From contig OZ059894.1 of NCBI GenBank assembly GCA_964057225.1, positions 9,496,131 through 9,560,130 of the forward strand: a DNA stretch of 64,000 nt. Reading direction: 5' to 3'. Below, piece after piece: positions 48,810 to 61,579 of the stretch (position 1 is the first letter of the stretch; every line of letters begins with the position of its first letter). This DNA is from Auanema rhodensis (Eukaryota > Nematoda > Chromadorea > Rhabditida > Rhabditidae). Below the pieces are notes generated by a model. That model did no database searches. It had not been told where the DNA came from and worked only from the letters and a program-made list of their open reading frames with translations. The translations under genes and the position numbers were made by a program.

Positions 48810-51657
48810 TTACCAAAGACGTCGGACATACTCTCCGCGGACGTCACGAGGAGTACCGAAGGCAGACATACCGGTCTGGTTAGCATGCTTGGCCTCTTCT
48901 TGACCGGTCCAGAAGGGAACCTCTGGTCGGCGAGCCATATCAGCTGGTAAGTCTTCGTGAGTGTCGTCAACAAAGGCAGTGTAGACCTGTCTTGGCATAC
49001 CGAATCCGGTCTTTCCGGATTGAGACTCCAAGAAGTTAACTCCCATCTGGTATGGGATCATACCCTGAAAATGTATTTTTATTAGGCTGGCTCTCTGTAT
49101 AATGCTTTACCTGAGAGCGTTGATCTTGGGCTTGAAGGACGGTGACGGTGTTGTTACGGAAAGCTCCAAATCCGGTCATACCGGCTTGGTTGGCTCCCTC
49201 TCTCCATCCGGAGGTTTGTCTGGAGGTGGATCCTTCATCATGTGGCATCTCTCCTCTGATCTCGTCCTTGTACCTATAAGTTGAGAGTAGAAAACAAAAC
49301 TTTTATGTGCTCCGTTACTTGGTGATTTCTCTTCTTGGCATACCAAATCCAGTCATACCGGCTTGGTTAGCGAATCTGTTGGTTCCCATCTGGAGGTGAA
49401 CGAATCCTTGAGAGTCACGGTCTTGATCGTTAACCTTGCGGACTAAATGTATCTAATTAGTTTGAAGACTTCTATGGAAAATGCTTACCATCAACAATAC
49501 GTGGCATACCAATACCGGTCATACCAGCTTGGGAAGCCAACTTGTTGGTTCCGGATTGAAGGGGGACAATTCCGTCAGTGGCGCGAGCCTTCTCTTCTGG
49601 AACTTCAGAAGCTCCTCCAGTTCCTCTGGTCTTGTAGTTAACATCACGAGGGCTACCGAATCCTAAGAAAACAGTTCAACTGTACATAGCTCTACAGTAT
49701 TGTTCATACCGGTCTGTCCCTTCTGAGAAGCAAACTTGTTGGTTCCGGATTGGAGCCAAGTGGAAGCCTTAAGAGATTCGATCTTCTTCTCGTCGGTAAG
49801 TTCAGCCAAGTTCTCAGACTTGATTTTGTCGATAACGTCACGGGGAACACCAAATCCTGAAATCAGAAAGACTTATATTCGATCATATTTAGAAAAACTA
49901 TTTTTAAATTTCTTAATTTTCTTTAATAACCCCCATCCCTCAAAAAAAAAACCAATGAGATATAACAGCCTGCTGTTCCGTAAAGGGGGGTGAAACAACA
50001 AAACTTTATGAAACGGATTACGATAAGAATTGTATTCTTTCGTATTGAATAGAGAAGAAACCTTTGAACCTTTTTTATAAACAGTAAGCATCTATGCTCT
50101 TCTTTGAACCTTGATACTTTGTTTCATAACTTCTATTCGTCTCATCTCTTGAAGTAATCAAGCACAAGGTATTCAAGCGCATATGATTATAATGAGCAAG
50201 AGAGAGAGAGAGAGAAAGAGAAAGAGAGAAGCGTTCTTCCAAAGAAGTTTTCAAAAACGTTATCTCGAAATGAAGAAATAAGAGCTTAAAGCGTTCACGT
50301 GAAGAATGATATCTTCTTATTTCAGCTGTACTTTGAACTTCAATAAGTAATAGCATGCAAATGAATAGGAGAAATGCTCCAAGTTTGATTCAAGTTGATG
50401 AGTGAATATTCACATGCCACGTAATTCTGTACATCTGATTTACATTCAAAACTTACACGATAGTTCTGCTTGAAGTTTCTAAGTACTTTGTACCCGGAGC
50501 TTCAATACAAGCTCCTACCGAGTGCCTCCTGTCCATCTAAGACACTAGTTAATCCTTTTATCGTATTGTTTTCATTGAAATTATAAAAGACTTTGACCCG
50601 CTCAAGTTTTTTGTGTTTTCTGATTAATTGTATGAGATTGTTTGCCACTGATTTTAAGTTTTACTTAAAACGACACAACATACCGGTCATTCCTCTCTGA
50701 GAAGCATACTTGTTGGAACCAGCTTGAATAGGAATGATTCCCTCGGATCTCATGAGCTTGTTCTTGTCATGCTTGGAAGGCTTTCCAGCAGAGTATTGGA
50801 GCTGCCTGAAAAAGAAAAAAATCTACATATTCATCTCATGTCAGTCTGTTCGTACTTTCTGAGGACAGATTGTGGGATAGAGATGACGGGCTGTCTTCCT
50901 GGAGTAGGACTCTTAAGAGCTGGTGCTGGTGGAGCCTTACGCTCTGGCTCATCAGCTGGAGCTGGAGCAGCCTCTTCTGGCTCTTCAGCTTCCTCCTGTT
51001 CTTCCTCCTAAAAACATCATCTCATTCACATCACATCTCAAACTGTTCAGTAAAAGTCGTCTAAAAGCTCAATCTGTTCCGAATTTTATTTTTTCAAGTT
51101 TTCAAGCATGCTAGGCAACTATTTTTCTTCCTTGAATTCATCTAGACGTTGGTGGCAAAACGGCTGACGCTTTTCTTACATTATTACAACGGCACCACAA
51201 TGAATGTGAGGGAGGCAGAGATACGGCTGTGACTGGCAGCTTTTACAGCTTTAAACCAAAAGAATCATTGAAGAATATAAGAAATCAGTTATTTATTGAT
51301 TTACAAGTAACATTTAACATTTGCCAAACGAATTACCGCAAAAGTTTGAGAAAAATGCCGTTTCAATCTCGAAAGTTCGGATGCAACCCGAGCCTCGTAA
51401 GAAAGTAAAATATCACTAAAATCAAACGATTCTAAGAATAAATGCTAAATCATATAGACTCGTCCACGAATTCTCGGAATTTTTAGAGAATATAGCAACC
51501 GAAATAGAAAACCCGTAACAGAATAGCTAATAGGCAACACCAAAAATGGAAAAATGAATGAAAAACATAGAAAACGAACCTCTGGAGCCTCATTCTCGTC
51601 TTGTGGCTCTTCCTCCTCCTCCTCCTCGATGTATTCCTCGTCTTCAACGTCAGACAT
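48810..51657 (-). CDS. unc-87: UNC-87, calponin-like-repeat actin-bundling protein
   Basis: The coding exons run from 51657 to 48810. The protein has a 75-aa acidic then Pro/Ala-rich N-terminus (MSDVEDEEYIEEEEEEE...), followed by seven calponin-like repeats. Each carries an xxLQSGTNKxASQxGxTGFGxPR-type core: QAGSNKYASQRGMTGFG, QSGTNKFASQKGQTGFG, QSGTNKLASQAGMTGIG, QMGTNRFANQAGMTGFG, a divergent one (GWREGANQAGMTGFG), QMGVNFLESQSGKTGFG and TGQEEAKHANQTGMSAFG. This is the UNC-87 arrangement: the protein stabilises thin filaments in body-wall muscle and counters ADF/cofilin. Exon borders largely fall between repeats. Codon use is strongly biased to GC-ending codons, as expected for a highly expressed muscle gene. 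The large intron at about 49860-50683 may contain an internal promoter for a shorter isoform, as in C. elegans. Confidence 0.95.
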
Positions 51658-54600
51658 GGTGATGGTTAGCCGCTGTTATAAAATCCAAGCAACTAGATCT
51701 GTAGAGCTGCCGGAGGCAAAGTAGGCGGAGATATCTCTTCTCTCCTCATCTCCTACCCCTCCTACATATTTTCCTCTTACTTTAAGATTTCTCTTCTTTT
51801 ACAATAATCTCTTACTTTTTGCCTGAGAAGATGAGCCTACAACATATTGCATTGCCACATAGCAGCTTCAAGATACGACTCAACTCCTCTATCCTATTTT
51901 TCTCTCTCTTTCTCTCTCTCATCAACTTCTAACTTTCTTTATCACCTATACTCTCTATGTTATTCTGTCTCTCATGTTTCACCTTTTCACCTCTCTCTCA
52001 CCCTCCCCGTACATCTTTTCACACTCTTTCTTTCTCTACCATTTTCCCAACCCTCTCTCTCTATTTCGTTTTTTATCTTTTCTACTACTTTCTGTAAATC
52101 CTCCCTCAATTTCTTTTCAGGACATGATGATAGTTACACTGTTTTTACTAAGAAAATGAATGAAGGCAAAAAAATGTTCTGAAGAGATAAACGAGAGACG
52201 GAGCATAATAGAAGCAATTTTTGGGTTCTACAGAGTATCAAACTCAATACCAATATATAAATTTTCTCTTCTTCTCTGTAATGAGAGTTTTCTTTTGTAT
52301 TTTTCAAACCTTTTCTACCTATCTATACGAGTTTAGATAGGTATTTCAACTTTCTCATTTTCATCTTAAACTTGATACGATCAAGTTTTCTCGAATCACC
52401 AGAAGACTCTCCATCCACTTACTATACTATTCCACCCCGATTTACTGAGCAATTTAAGATAATTGAACAACATTCCCTGTCATAACATATGTTTCTCATT
52501 AGTTCTTCGACTTCAGATTCGGCTTGCACAGTGTTTCTGTCTGCCAATTTGAAATATCAGAGAACATTACAACTGCCCGTTTTTCTTCGTAAGCTGGATG
52601 TCTTGCGGGGGACATGCGATAGCAATCGTTTTCGTTAGTATGCATTTGTGTTGAAGACACCAAGACAAAAAGAAAATCTAGAGATATTGATGGAAAGAGC
52701 AGAGGAAAATCAGCCGATCTCTGCTACAGCCAGCTAGCTTCTCTTCCTTTAAGCATATGTATGAGTTCTGGCATACCGCGTCATCTGTTCTGGATTACAT
52801 CTTCTTACTTCAGAAGTCAGCCTCCTCCTTCTTCTTATTCTGGCTCCACATTTAACATCTCCAGATCTCCCCCTTGTTCTATTCATCACTATCTCTCACT
52901 CTCTCTTCCCACACCTCTCAATCTCTCATTGACATTTCACGCTCATTCATATTCTTTCCTTCTGGATTTCAATAGTTCGTTTCGATCGAGAAAAGATATG
53001 AAATAAGGATATCAAACTGATAGACAACTAAATCTTCTTGTAAAAAGATTTCAACATTCTACATCAGAAAATGTTGCTCACTGTCTCGAATCTTCCGCTC
53101 TTCGTAGGTTTATTATGATAGAAGCCTGTTCTTACTATGTCGCTCTCTCTCTATATCTCTCTGTATTGCTTGCTCTCTCTCCATCTTAATTACTCTCTTG
53201 CTCAGTCTTTCCAGTTCATTCTTTACTTATGCTTTATTCTCTCTCCCCCCCCCCGCTTCACGTTCAGATGGTATGAGATCACTTGCTGATAACACGATAG
53301 TGAGAATGCTCTTAAGGAATATTCATAATGAGTATATCTATTGAATCAACACTACTATCGAGCCAAAAAACCTCGTGGTCTTCTGAAGAAAAGCATGGTA
53401 TGTGTCGTGAAAAATCTAAATTTGGGATAAAAACCGGAAGCAATAAAGACATTAAGATACATCTTGAAATATGAATGAATAGATAGGAATGTAATTATTT
53501 GTAATTTATCAATCAAGCTGAACATCATCATGGGTAACTGATTTATTTCTTTGTTATTTTCAAAAAAAAAAACAAAGTAAAAACAACGAAATATCTTGGC
53601 ATAAACATGCTGTCAACAAACTTTATGTGATATTACTTTGAAGTACATCTGTTTAGCTGTTCTATAGCTCCACTAAAAACTTTGACAAACTATAGATAAA
53701 ACTTGAATCATTACAGATTTATGCTTAAAATCTCTTATAAAGAATATTGTTATTAATATGTGTTCGTTCTTTAAATCTTTCCAATACTTATGTAATCAAG
53801 ACCATAATAGATGGACGACAATTTTGCCATTAAAGGTATAATCAAGAAGCTGTTTTATGATTTCTTCTTTTGCTGTCACTTTTCACTTATAAAGAAATAA
53901 TATAAGGAACAAATAAAAAGCATTTTAAGCTATAAAAATGAAATATAAAATGATTAGAGAAGTTAGAGATGGCTATGAGCACGTGGAAACTCTTCAAAAT
54001 CATCAGTAGTTTCATCACATAATTAAGAAAATGAAAATTATTGCTTTTGAATTCTTATCTCATATCAAGCCATTTGACTAACTTTTTAGTATTATTGGTA
54101 CAAATGAGCACCAGATTCTCCAAAAACTAATAAGAGCACAGTATGCTACAGTTCTCTCTTTGCTCATTTTCAAATTCATTTTCGCCGTGAGCGGTTGCAT
54201 TCGTATGAGTATGAATGGCTGAAGCAGCGCAGCAGCAGCAGCAGTGTTTTGAACTGAATGAAGAATAACTTTACATGAACCATTTTCATTTAAAATAGTT
54301 GACATTCCTTTTGTGAAGATAAATATAGAATTTTCTAGTTAATCTGATTATAAATTGAAATTATCAAGATAATATGAAGAAATGTCGATTGAATGAATAA
54401 ACCTATGCTGTTAATGAGCTGACAAATCAAACAGCTTAATGCTTTCTCAAATCAAAAACTATAAACTAATAATTCTTTATAATGAGCTCTTAGTGAGTTT
54501 AAATTATCAAACTGATTAATAATGATCAGTGAACGTATAGAAAAAAGAAAAATTGAAAATGACTTAATGGCAACTTATCCCATAAAAAAGTAATAACTTG

Positions 54601-55242
54601 AATGAATCATTCACTCACACCATATAGTATTTTCTAATTTTATTTTGATTTTCAAATAGCCATAAAGATAAAGTTCTATTTGAATTTTACAAAAAAAAGT
54701 TTATTTTTATTTTCGTCTCTCTCTCTCTCTCTCTTTATACTCTTTCTCTCGTTTTCTTTTAGATTATCTTGTTTAGATCTTCAGCTCCTTCTCCTATATT
54801 CATTGATACTTTTTTTTATTTTGAATGTGTTGTTTGTTCGAAACTTTAGAACTTGATCTCTCAAGACAATAACAACAACAACAACAATAATAAACAAAAA
54901 ATATTCTTCCTGAATTGATTGATCAAATTGATCTTACAAATAAAAAAAATTCATTTTCATCTGTTGCTTGATCTGCTGATGTTTTGTGTTTTTCGTTTTG
55001 TTGAAAAAGATAAAAGGAGAGTTAAATCAAATAAATTTTTTTCTTTAAAGTCATATACATAGAGATATATAGTTAATGAGATCAAACAGCTAGTTAGATT
55101 ATGTCAGCATCGAATTATATGTTTGAGTCCTTGAAGTAGAAGATGTTGTTGATGTTGTTGTGGCTATCGTGAAGCTAATATCCATCAGAATTGCTTAGAA
55201 TATAATGGAATATAGGTACGATGAAATAGTTAAGGCTGTTGT
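51658..55242. other. 3.6-kb region without a recognised gene
   Basis: Upstream flank of UNC-87 and 3' flank of the first peptide gene. It has pyrimidine-rich sequence at about 51890-52110 and 53130-53260 (with a C9 run) and a CT run at 54715-54735. Reading frames found are low-complexity Ser/Phe/Leu translations. No domain, RNA gene or repeat family was recognised. Confidence 0.5.
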
Positions 55243-55503
55243 CTATCCTGGACGATAAGCTGATCCAGTTCCTGTACCATTTTCAACAATTTCTTTCATT
55301 ATTCGCTCGAGTGCTTGAAGATCTCTCTTTGGTCGAGCTAGAAATGATGAAATAAATTGACGAATTCAAAGGAAAAACAAGGAAAAAAAGAAAAATTTAA
55401 ATGATTAAATGAAAATTGACTTACCATCAACAGACACTGATAGTACAAGAATCAATAAGCTGAATAATAAGATGAATGATAGAAGGCTGTTTTGACGAAA
55501 CAT
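55243..55503 (-). CDS. small secreted peptide precursor ending YRPG (paralogue A)
   Basis: Two exons (55503-55425, 55337-55243) give 57 aa. A 26-aa hydrophobic signal sequence (MFRQNSLLSFILLFSLLILV...) precedes a dibasic site (RPKR), then a 26-residue stretch starting DLQALERIMKEIVE and ending GSAYRPG at the stop. The terminal Gly could be converted to an amide, giving a C-terminal Tyr-Arg-Pro-amide. The intron splits the codon after the signal peptide in phase 1. C. elegans has RPamide peptides (NLP-2, NLP-22 with FRPG), but those precursors have different flanking sequence, so family membership is not established. An exactly parallel gene lies 1.1 kb upstream. Confidence 0.8.
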
Positions 55504-56114
55504 TGTTGAATTAACGCTAAGCGACGGTAATAAATCCAAATATAGCAATGAAAACAGCAAGTAATGAGTTTGTGTTGATGTTAGATGTAGTTCTCAGGTT
55601 TATGAGTTAGAGCTTGTAGCTTGATGCTAGCAAAGCCTTGTTAAGTCAGGAAGTGACAGCCACCAATCAGTGGAGGAAGGTCTTTGAAGCTAAGAGAGCG
55701 AACTGTGATGGTTCAACTATCAGCCGGGCCATTCCTTATAAACTTCATGCCTTATCAGGACAGAAATAATTTGAATTCCTCTGTCATAATGTCGTAAATA
55801 TCTACACGAAACTACTGTTATCTGTTCAATGATTTGTGACTTACCAACTGAAATTCTTCTTCAACAAACTAGATTATCAGACAAATCAGATGAATGTCAT
55901 CAAATCACTCAGTTAATAAGCTTTTCCAGTACTACAAACTTGAATTTAAACTTTTTTTCAATCAAATGATTGTTTATTTGACTTTTTTTGATGTAATTTT
56001 CAGAAAGTTTTTCGTTTGTATGTTGCAACTAAAGAACATTCATAATAATCAAAACTGTTATCTATACAGTACGGTATTTATGAAAACTGCTATACTAATG
56101 GATTGGCTACAAAG

Positions 56115-56118
<4 letters not shown>

Positions 56119-56154
<36 letters not shown>

Positions 56155-56160
56155 TCTCTC
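56119..56160. repeat. (CT)n microsatellite between the peptide genes
   Basis: Nearly pure CT run of about 42 bp, about 600 bp upstream of peptide gene A and just downstream of gene B. Confidence 0.92.
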
Positions 56161-56578
56161 TTTTTGTATTTCCAATTTCTCCTGAACGAAACTTAGTAAT
56201 TCTTACTTACAACTTTCTTATTTCTTCAAACACAACAAATGATATAAACTTTAAAGTTTCTGACATCAAAAACGTGAAAACATGTTTGTTGTGAACGTGG
56301 GAGTTGACTAAATACTAAAAACTAATTTTGTTTGTTAGTAATGAGTAAACTAACAGTAATTGTGTTTATTAATATCTGCAATTTCTTCATATATGAAATT
56401 CTTTTTAAAAATTCTTTAGATATCTTTTGAAATATTATTTATTTTATAACAAGAAGACATATAAATATAGGAATATAATAGATAATTGAGATCATATTTG
56501 GTTAATTATGTGATTGAGTATCATATAATCTCTGCTATCCTCTTCATTCTTCATCCAAAATACACACATATCTCACAT

Positions 56579-56809
56579 CTATCCTGGACGATATTGTAAT
56601 TGATCTCTCTTGTTATCCATTAAGCCATGCAATAAGTTTGTTAAAATCTTTTTCTCTGTTGGTGCTGCTGAAACTAAAATTCAAATAAAATAAGTTGGTT
56701 AGCATAAGCTATACATATTATTAATATTTTTTAATTTATACTAACCATTTGTTGTGAAAATAGTTATAATGATGAGAGTGATAATGAAGAAAAGTATAGT
56801 TGAATTCAT
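56579..56809 (-). CDS. small secreted peptide precursor ending YRPG (paralogue B)
   Basis: Two exons (56809-56746, 56673-56579) give 52 aa. A hydrophobic signal sequence (MNSTILFFIITLIIITIFT...) is followed by APTEKKILTNLLHGLMDNKR and DQLQYRPG at the stop. The Lys-Arg pair would release DQLQYRP-amide; KK may give a second cut. The second exon is 95 nt, the same length as in paralogue A, and the intron has the same position and phase. The mature regions share only the C-terminal YRPG and a hydrophobic/charged periodicity, so this is an old duplication or one under rapid divergence. Confidence 0.78.
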
Positions 56810-57071
56810 CTTCCAATCAAAACTCAGATGCTGCTCCTGCTCTTCTTGTTGCACACAAGATCAAGTAAGTAGAACTCAAAGCTGTTCCTAATACGGTAGT
56901 GGGGTTGATTCAAAGAAAATATTAGCTCCTCGTGTAAATGAGAACTGACTGGCCGTTCAGTCTGTCACAGAATATCTTTTCAATATCATTTTATCAGTAT
57001 TTAGTATTTCTTCCTCTGTCTTTCTCTTTATCTATTTTGCTCCTTTTGCTATTTTTCTCAATAGTTCTTTT

Positions 57072-57076
<5 letters not shown>

Positions 57077-57134
<58 letters not shown>
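57077..57134. repeat. (CT)29 microsatellite
   Basis: Pure CT run about 58 bp long with imperfect CTTT-interrupted extension to about 57162, upstream of peptide gene B. A GA tract follows at 57721-57777. Confidence 0.95.
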
Positions 57135-57152
<18 letters not shown>

Positions 57153-59626
57153 CTTTCTCTTTCAAACTCTATCAGCGTTCTATTTGTGTCTCAAGAAGAA
57201 TTTGTTAAGAGCACTTGTACACTACAGTCATTTCAGCATTAATCTGTTGTAATGTTGCATTTCACACCATTTTCGTCGAAATAATCGTCCAATCGTAAGT
57301 TGATTTCACGCAAAAATAGGTGATAACATGAAAATTTTGGTAGCAGATAATGGATTAGAGAAAAGAAAAAAACAGTCAATAAGCTATCATCATGTACTGA
57401 AAAACAATTATTTAACATTTTTATTTCAGAAACAATCCGTCTGATTCTGATAAGAGTAAATCAAGTGCAATTCATTAAAACCATATCGTTGCTACTCAAG
57501 CTTTTCATTTTTCGCTCTACGAATTTCGAATATACAGTTCAGCTTATATGCCTACAGCTGTTAACAAGCAAATTGCTAAGCTGAGTGGAATCATGTGAAC
57601 TAAAAGCACTTCACAAGCTCTAAGTTGGTATCAGAAATGTACTTTCATGCTTTGGTTGAACTATGGGATTATGAAACTATTCATTCTTATATGATATACC
57701 TTTCAAAAGTGAATAGAAAGGGAGAGAGAGAAGGAGGGAGAGAGAGAGAAAGAGAGAGAGAGAGAGAAAGAGAGAAATAGCAATATAGACTCAGTGGTCA
57801 ACTCATTCACTCTCTCGCATATTATGATGTATAGTCCAAAAAGAAGTATATCAGCCTACTGTAGTCTTGCAAATTTTATTTATTACAAGATAAAAAACTC
57901 GATACGAACTGTATTTCATCTAGATGATGACTTGTGTACGCAACTGAGCTCTGTCCAGTTAATGACCCATAAAATTGCCTCAGGCCATGCATCTGCTGCT
58001 TCTCTCTAAAAGTAAATTTGAGCAGGCAAAACTACACTTGGTTGTTAGAGTGATGTCACATTCTTTTGATCTTCTATCTTTGTTTTTTGTCATTGTTTCT
58101 AAAATCTCCAATAGATTGCATGATGTATGTGCGCGTGCTTACAATAGCAGTACCCGTAAAGAGGCTGCTATTGGCGCCGAACTGTCCAATTAAGCTGATG
58201 ACATCATGCTGCTAATTACAGCATATTTTTATATTTAATGTCAATTTTTAGTAACAATTGAATCAGCTTAATCAGTAAGTTGGCAAATGAGGCTATTACA
58301 TAGATTATCATCTCCAGAGAGAAAGAGAATGAAAACATAAGTTGTTCATAAGAAAACTAACAAACATTATTCTTGAAAATTATTTGTTTAGTTAACTATA
58401 TACATATATTTAAGAAATATTTTTAATGAATGACTCATGAATGAAAATCTATATAAATCTATGTTATGAACTAAATTATATAAGTATATATACTATATTA
58501 TTTGATTTAACCTTCATGCCCATAATACTTATGATTATCAAAAACGAAAAATGTAATAATGCTTGAATAGTTCTGATAAGCCTTTCTAATCGTAAACAAG
58601 CCGACATGTCCAAGACAGAACTGCCAGAAGCAGCTCTGCTCAGCTCTAACCATCACGTACTCATGACCGAGAAACGTTAAGCAATTGCCGGTTCATGCAT
58701 ACCTATCTATCTTCGTGAACACGGACTCATCATGCCTTAACTATCTGTTTAAGCTTTCAACATATGACCTTAAAACCCGGAACAAATGGTAGCAAAAAAA
58801 AAACTTTTTTTCGTTAAAAATTAGAGAATTTCAATGAAAACTTCATTCAAAGACGACAACTATCTGGCTACTGGCTGAGAGTTGGCAGGATGGCAAAGGA
58901 TTAGCATAATCACGATAACGATCTTCAACTTCAAACAGGAGCTAAGTCATACGCATGTGTATGTAATAAGCAATTGAGATGAGTAAGAAGAGCAGAAAAA
59001 TGATATGACTGGTAGTTATCATTTGGTCAGATTGATGACTACACTCTAAGATATACGTATACATTGATGTATATAGATGTATTCGTCTCATAAATCAAGT
59101 ACTCTTTTCTCTTTCAAATTTCTAAAGAAAGAATGAATAGATGAAAGCTTTTCATATAATATTCATATATAATCATTAGAATTTTAAAACTCTTCATAGT
59201 CTTAACAGTGATGTTGTAGTGATTACTTATACATTTCTTTTCATTTCATATGAACAAATGATATAAGCTGTTAATCCGATTTATCTAGTTACATTCACAA
59301 GAATGTGCGTTGGAGAGAAAAGAACTTTGTCCTGTTTCAAACATATTAGATAGTAACCACCTTCTATTCTCCTTCTATCTCACTTAATATTCTCATTTTT
59401 AAACTTAATTATCAAAAAGAAAATGACATAAAGGGTTATTTCAAAAATAAGAATTGATTATAAAAAATATAAATAAATAAATATAAATAGAATAGAATTA
59501 ATACAATCAAATTACTGACAAACTTTACCCTAAACCCACACATACAACCGTTTCATGCATTACAAAAAATTAAAATGAATATTCCAATTTTTCCATTTCC
59601 ACGTGTCACAACAACATTTGCATATT

Positions 59627-59812
59627 ATGCTAATTTCTTTTTTTCTTCTCTACCAAGTTAATCGCATCAACATCGTAGACTATGGAAATATGGATAGTAA
59701 GGTTAAACAGTTTTCCGTATTTCGTTCAAGTGTTAACAGTCAGATGAAATGTTTTTGTGCGGGAACAGATGGATGTAACAGCAAAATAGCAGCAGCATCA
59801 TTAGAATATTAG
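59627..59812 (+). pseudogene. possible terminal exon or remnant of an ET-module/Ly6-like secreted protein
   Basis: A 61-aa open frame starts with a hydrophobic stretch (MLISFFLLYQV) and ends with MKCFCAGTDGCNSK. The C-x-C-x(4)-CN ending is typical of nematode ET-module and Ly6-type small Cys-rich proteins, but the upstream cysteines of the fold are missing here and no upstream exon was found within 2 kb. It may be the last exon of an unrecognised gene (acceptor-like CTACCAAG at about 59657) or a relic. Confidence 0.35.
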
Positions 59813-60786
59813 TTGAAAACCATAGAGTTCCGACGAAACTTTTTCAAACAAAGTATTTCGAATCAATAAGTGAATATATTACTACTTACGTAGATATTTT
59901 ATAATTTATTTTTTTATATAATATATTTAACTTTTCTTTTTTTTTTTCATATTGTGTGGTCTTATGGGATTTTTGTAGTAAAACTATATCTTTGCCTCCT
60001 TACATCATCCTCTCTTCTTTCCTTGTTTCCTCCCTAGAGATGGAACTAAATTGACAATTATAAACTGAATGGTGGTTTTCTCTTTTCTTTTTCCTTTTTT
60101 TTGGTTAAAGTTGAAGTTTTTTGTTTTGTTTTGTTTTTTTTTCATATAAAGTTTGTATAAGTTCAGAATAACATTGGAGAAATATATATATATGCATGCA
60201 ACCCTATTGCTTTAGATGATTTGCTTGTCAACCTTTTATAACCTAAGAGATAGTAATTTGAGTAATTTATCTGACCATAGGTTATGTTCATATCTCTCAT
60301 AACTATATGTATATTTATAAATATTATATATTGTAGGTCGACATTCTATTTCTAAGTTTTAACAACAAAGTACACACACACTCACACATACCTATATATA
60401 CCTTATTTCATATAGTCCTCATTAAATTTTTTTATTTATATCATTAGTAATAATTAATTTCTCTCTCTCTCTATCTCTCTCTCTCTCTCTATCTCTCCCC
60501 CTCCCTCCCTCCCACCTTCTCTCTCTTTGAACTAACTTTTATGAAAGATTTTTCATAATATATTTTGTTTTTATAGTTAAATATATATGTGTAGCTTAAA
60601 TTTCTTCTTTTTTTTTTCAAAATTCATTTCTCTGCTTTTGTTGTCGTAGTCGTCGTTGTTATGTTGTATTGTACTCTGCAAAAAAAAAAGTTATTTCACC
60701 CTTTTTTCAGATATATAAAGGATTTAATAATCAAATATCTTATTAGTTTTATTAACTATACTTATATATAAGATTTATATGTCTTT

Positions 60787-61579
60787 ATGGATACTATATT
60801 TGGGACTGAATCTTCACTAGAAGGTATCAGACAACGGAATCGATTTAATCAAATCACCAAAGGATTAACAGAAGATGAAATTGAAGGTTCGTTTTTCCTC
60901 TCATGTTCTTTGAAATTATATTAAATTTTTGTTTGTGAATTATCAAAATTATTATTCTATATATCTATATATAGTTATAGTAATTTGTTTTTCTAGTTTA
61001 TGCTACTGTACAACGACTTGTCCTCACAATCGACCATATGGAGCAGTTTGAGAAGAGAGTTGAACTAACTACACGCATGTTACGTGATAAAGGTATTTGA
61101 AAATATTTTTTTTTATTTGAGAATATTATGGAAAAGAATCTTTTTTTTCCAGATTACAGAGGATTAGATCGCATGTTTCCTAAAGGCAAAAAAGACAAAA
61201 GAGCTGGTTAGTTGTATATATATATATATATATTTGATTTCTCTGAATATACCTTATAACATACTGATTTATCTATATATATTTCTTGAATTTCAATATA
61301 ATTCTGTGTTTTCAGCTCTAGAAAAGCGTCGAACATCAAAACGATTATCAAATGCTCAATATGATTGTAATTCACCTCCATCATCATCATCCACATCATC
61401 ATCTGGTTCTTCCTCACCTATATTTGGTAATAATTAATATAATTATAAATATTTTTAATTTATATTATTATAAAAATTATAAATTAACGTATTTATATTC
61501 AGAATCATCATCGCCGCTGGTCGGAATAGCTGTCGGAGGTGCAGTACGAAACGGGCCAAAAGTTGGAAAAGTTAAATGA
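60787..61579 (+). CDS. 145-aa protein of unknown function, helical with Ser-rich and Gly-rich tail
   Basis: Five exons (60787-60886, 60997-61092, 61153-61206, 61316-61426, 61503-61579) join in phase to 145 aa. Residues about 15-65 are charged and heptad-like (IRQRNRFNQITKGLTEDEIE, then YATVQRLVLTIDHMEQFEKR), suggesting a helical hairpin or coiled coil. A basic segment follows (MFPKGKKDKRALEKRRTSKR), then a Ser-rich stretch with PPSSSSTSSSGSSSP, and the tail PLVGIAVGGAVRNGPKVGKVK. No signal peptide or membrane helix. The family is not recognised. The splice sites are good (TTTCTAG, TTTCCAG, TTTCAG, ATTCAG) and purifying features such as absent in-frame stops in each exon support a real gene. 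An upstream exon cannot be ruled out. Confidence 0.72.

Larger units (their letters stand above)
56810..60786. other. 4-kb AT-rich region without a clear gene
   Basis: Contains the CT and GA tracts noted and one Cys-motif exon candidate at 59627-59812. Pyrimidine tracts recur at 60461-60512. No other exon could be supported. Confidence 0.5.

Noticed and set aside
58560-58700. Cys-containing short frame (KPTCPRQNCQKQLC) possibly pairing with the 59.7-kb Cys exon
   Set aside because: No splice donor in a usable phase and a 1-kb gap to the next candidate; pairing not supportable.
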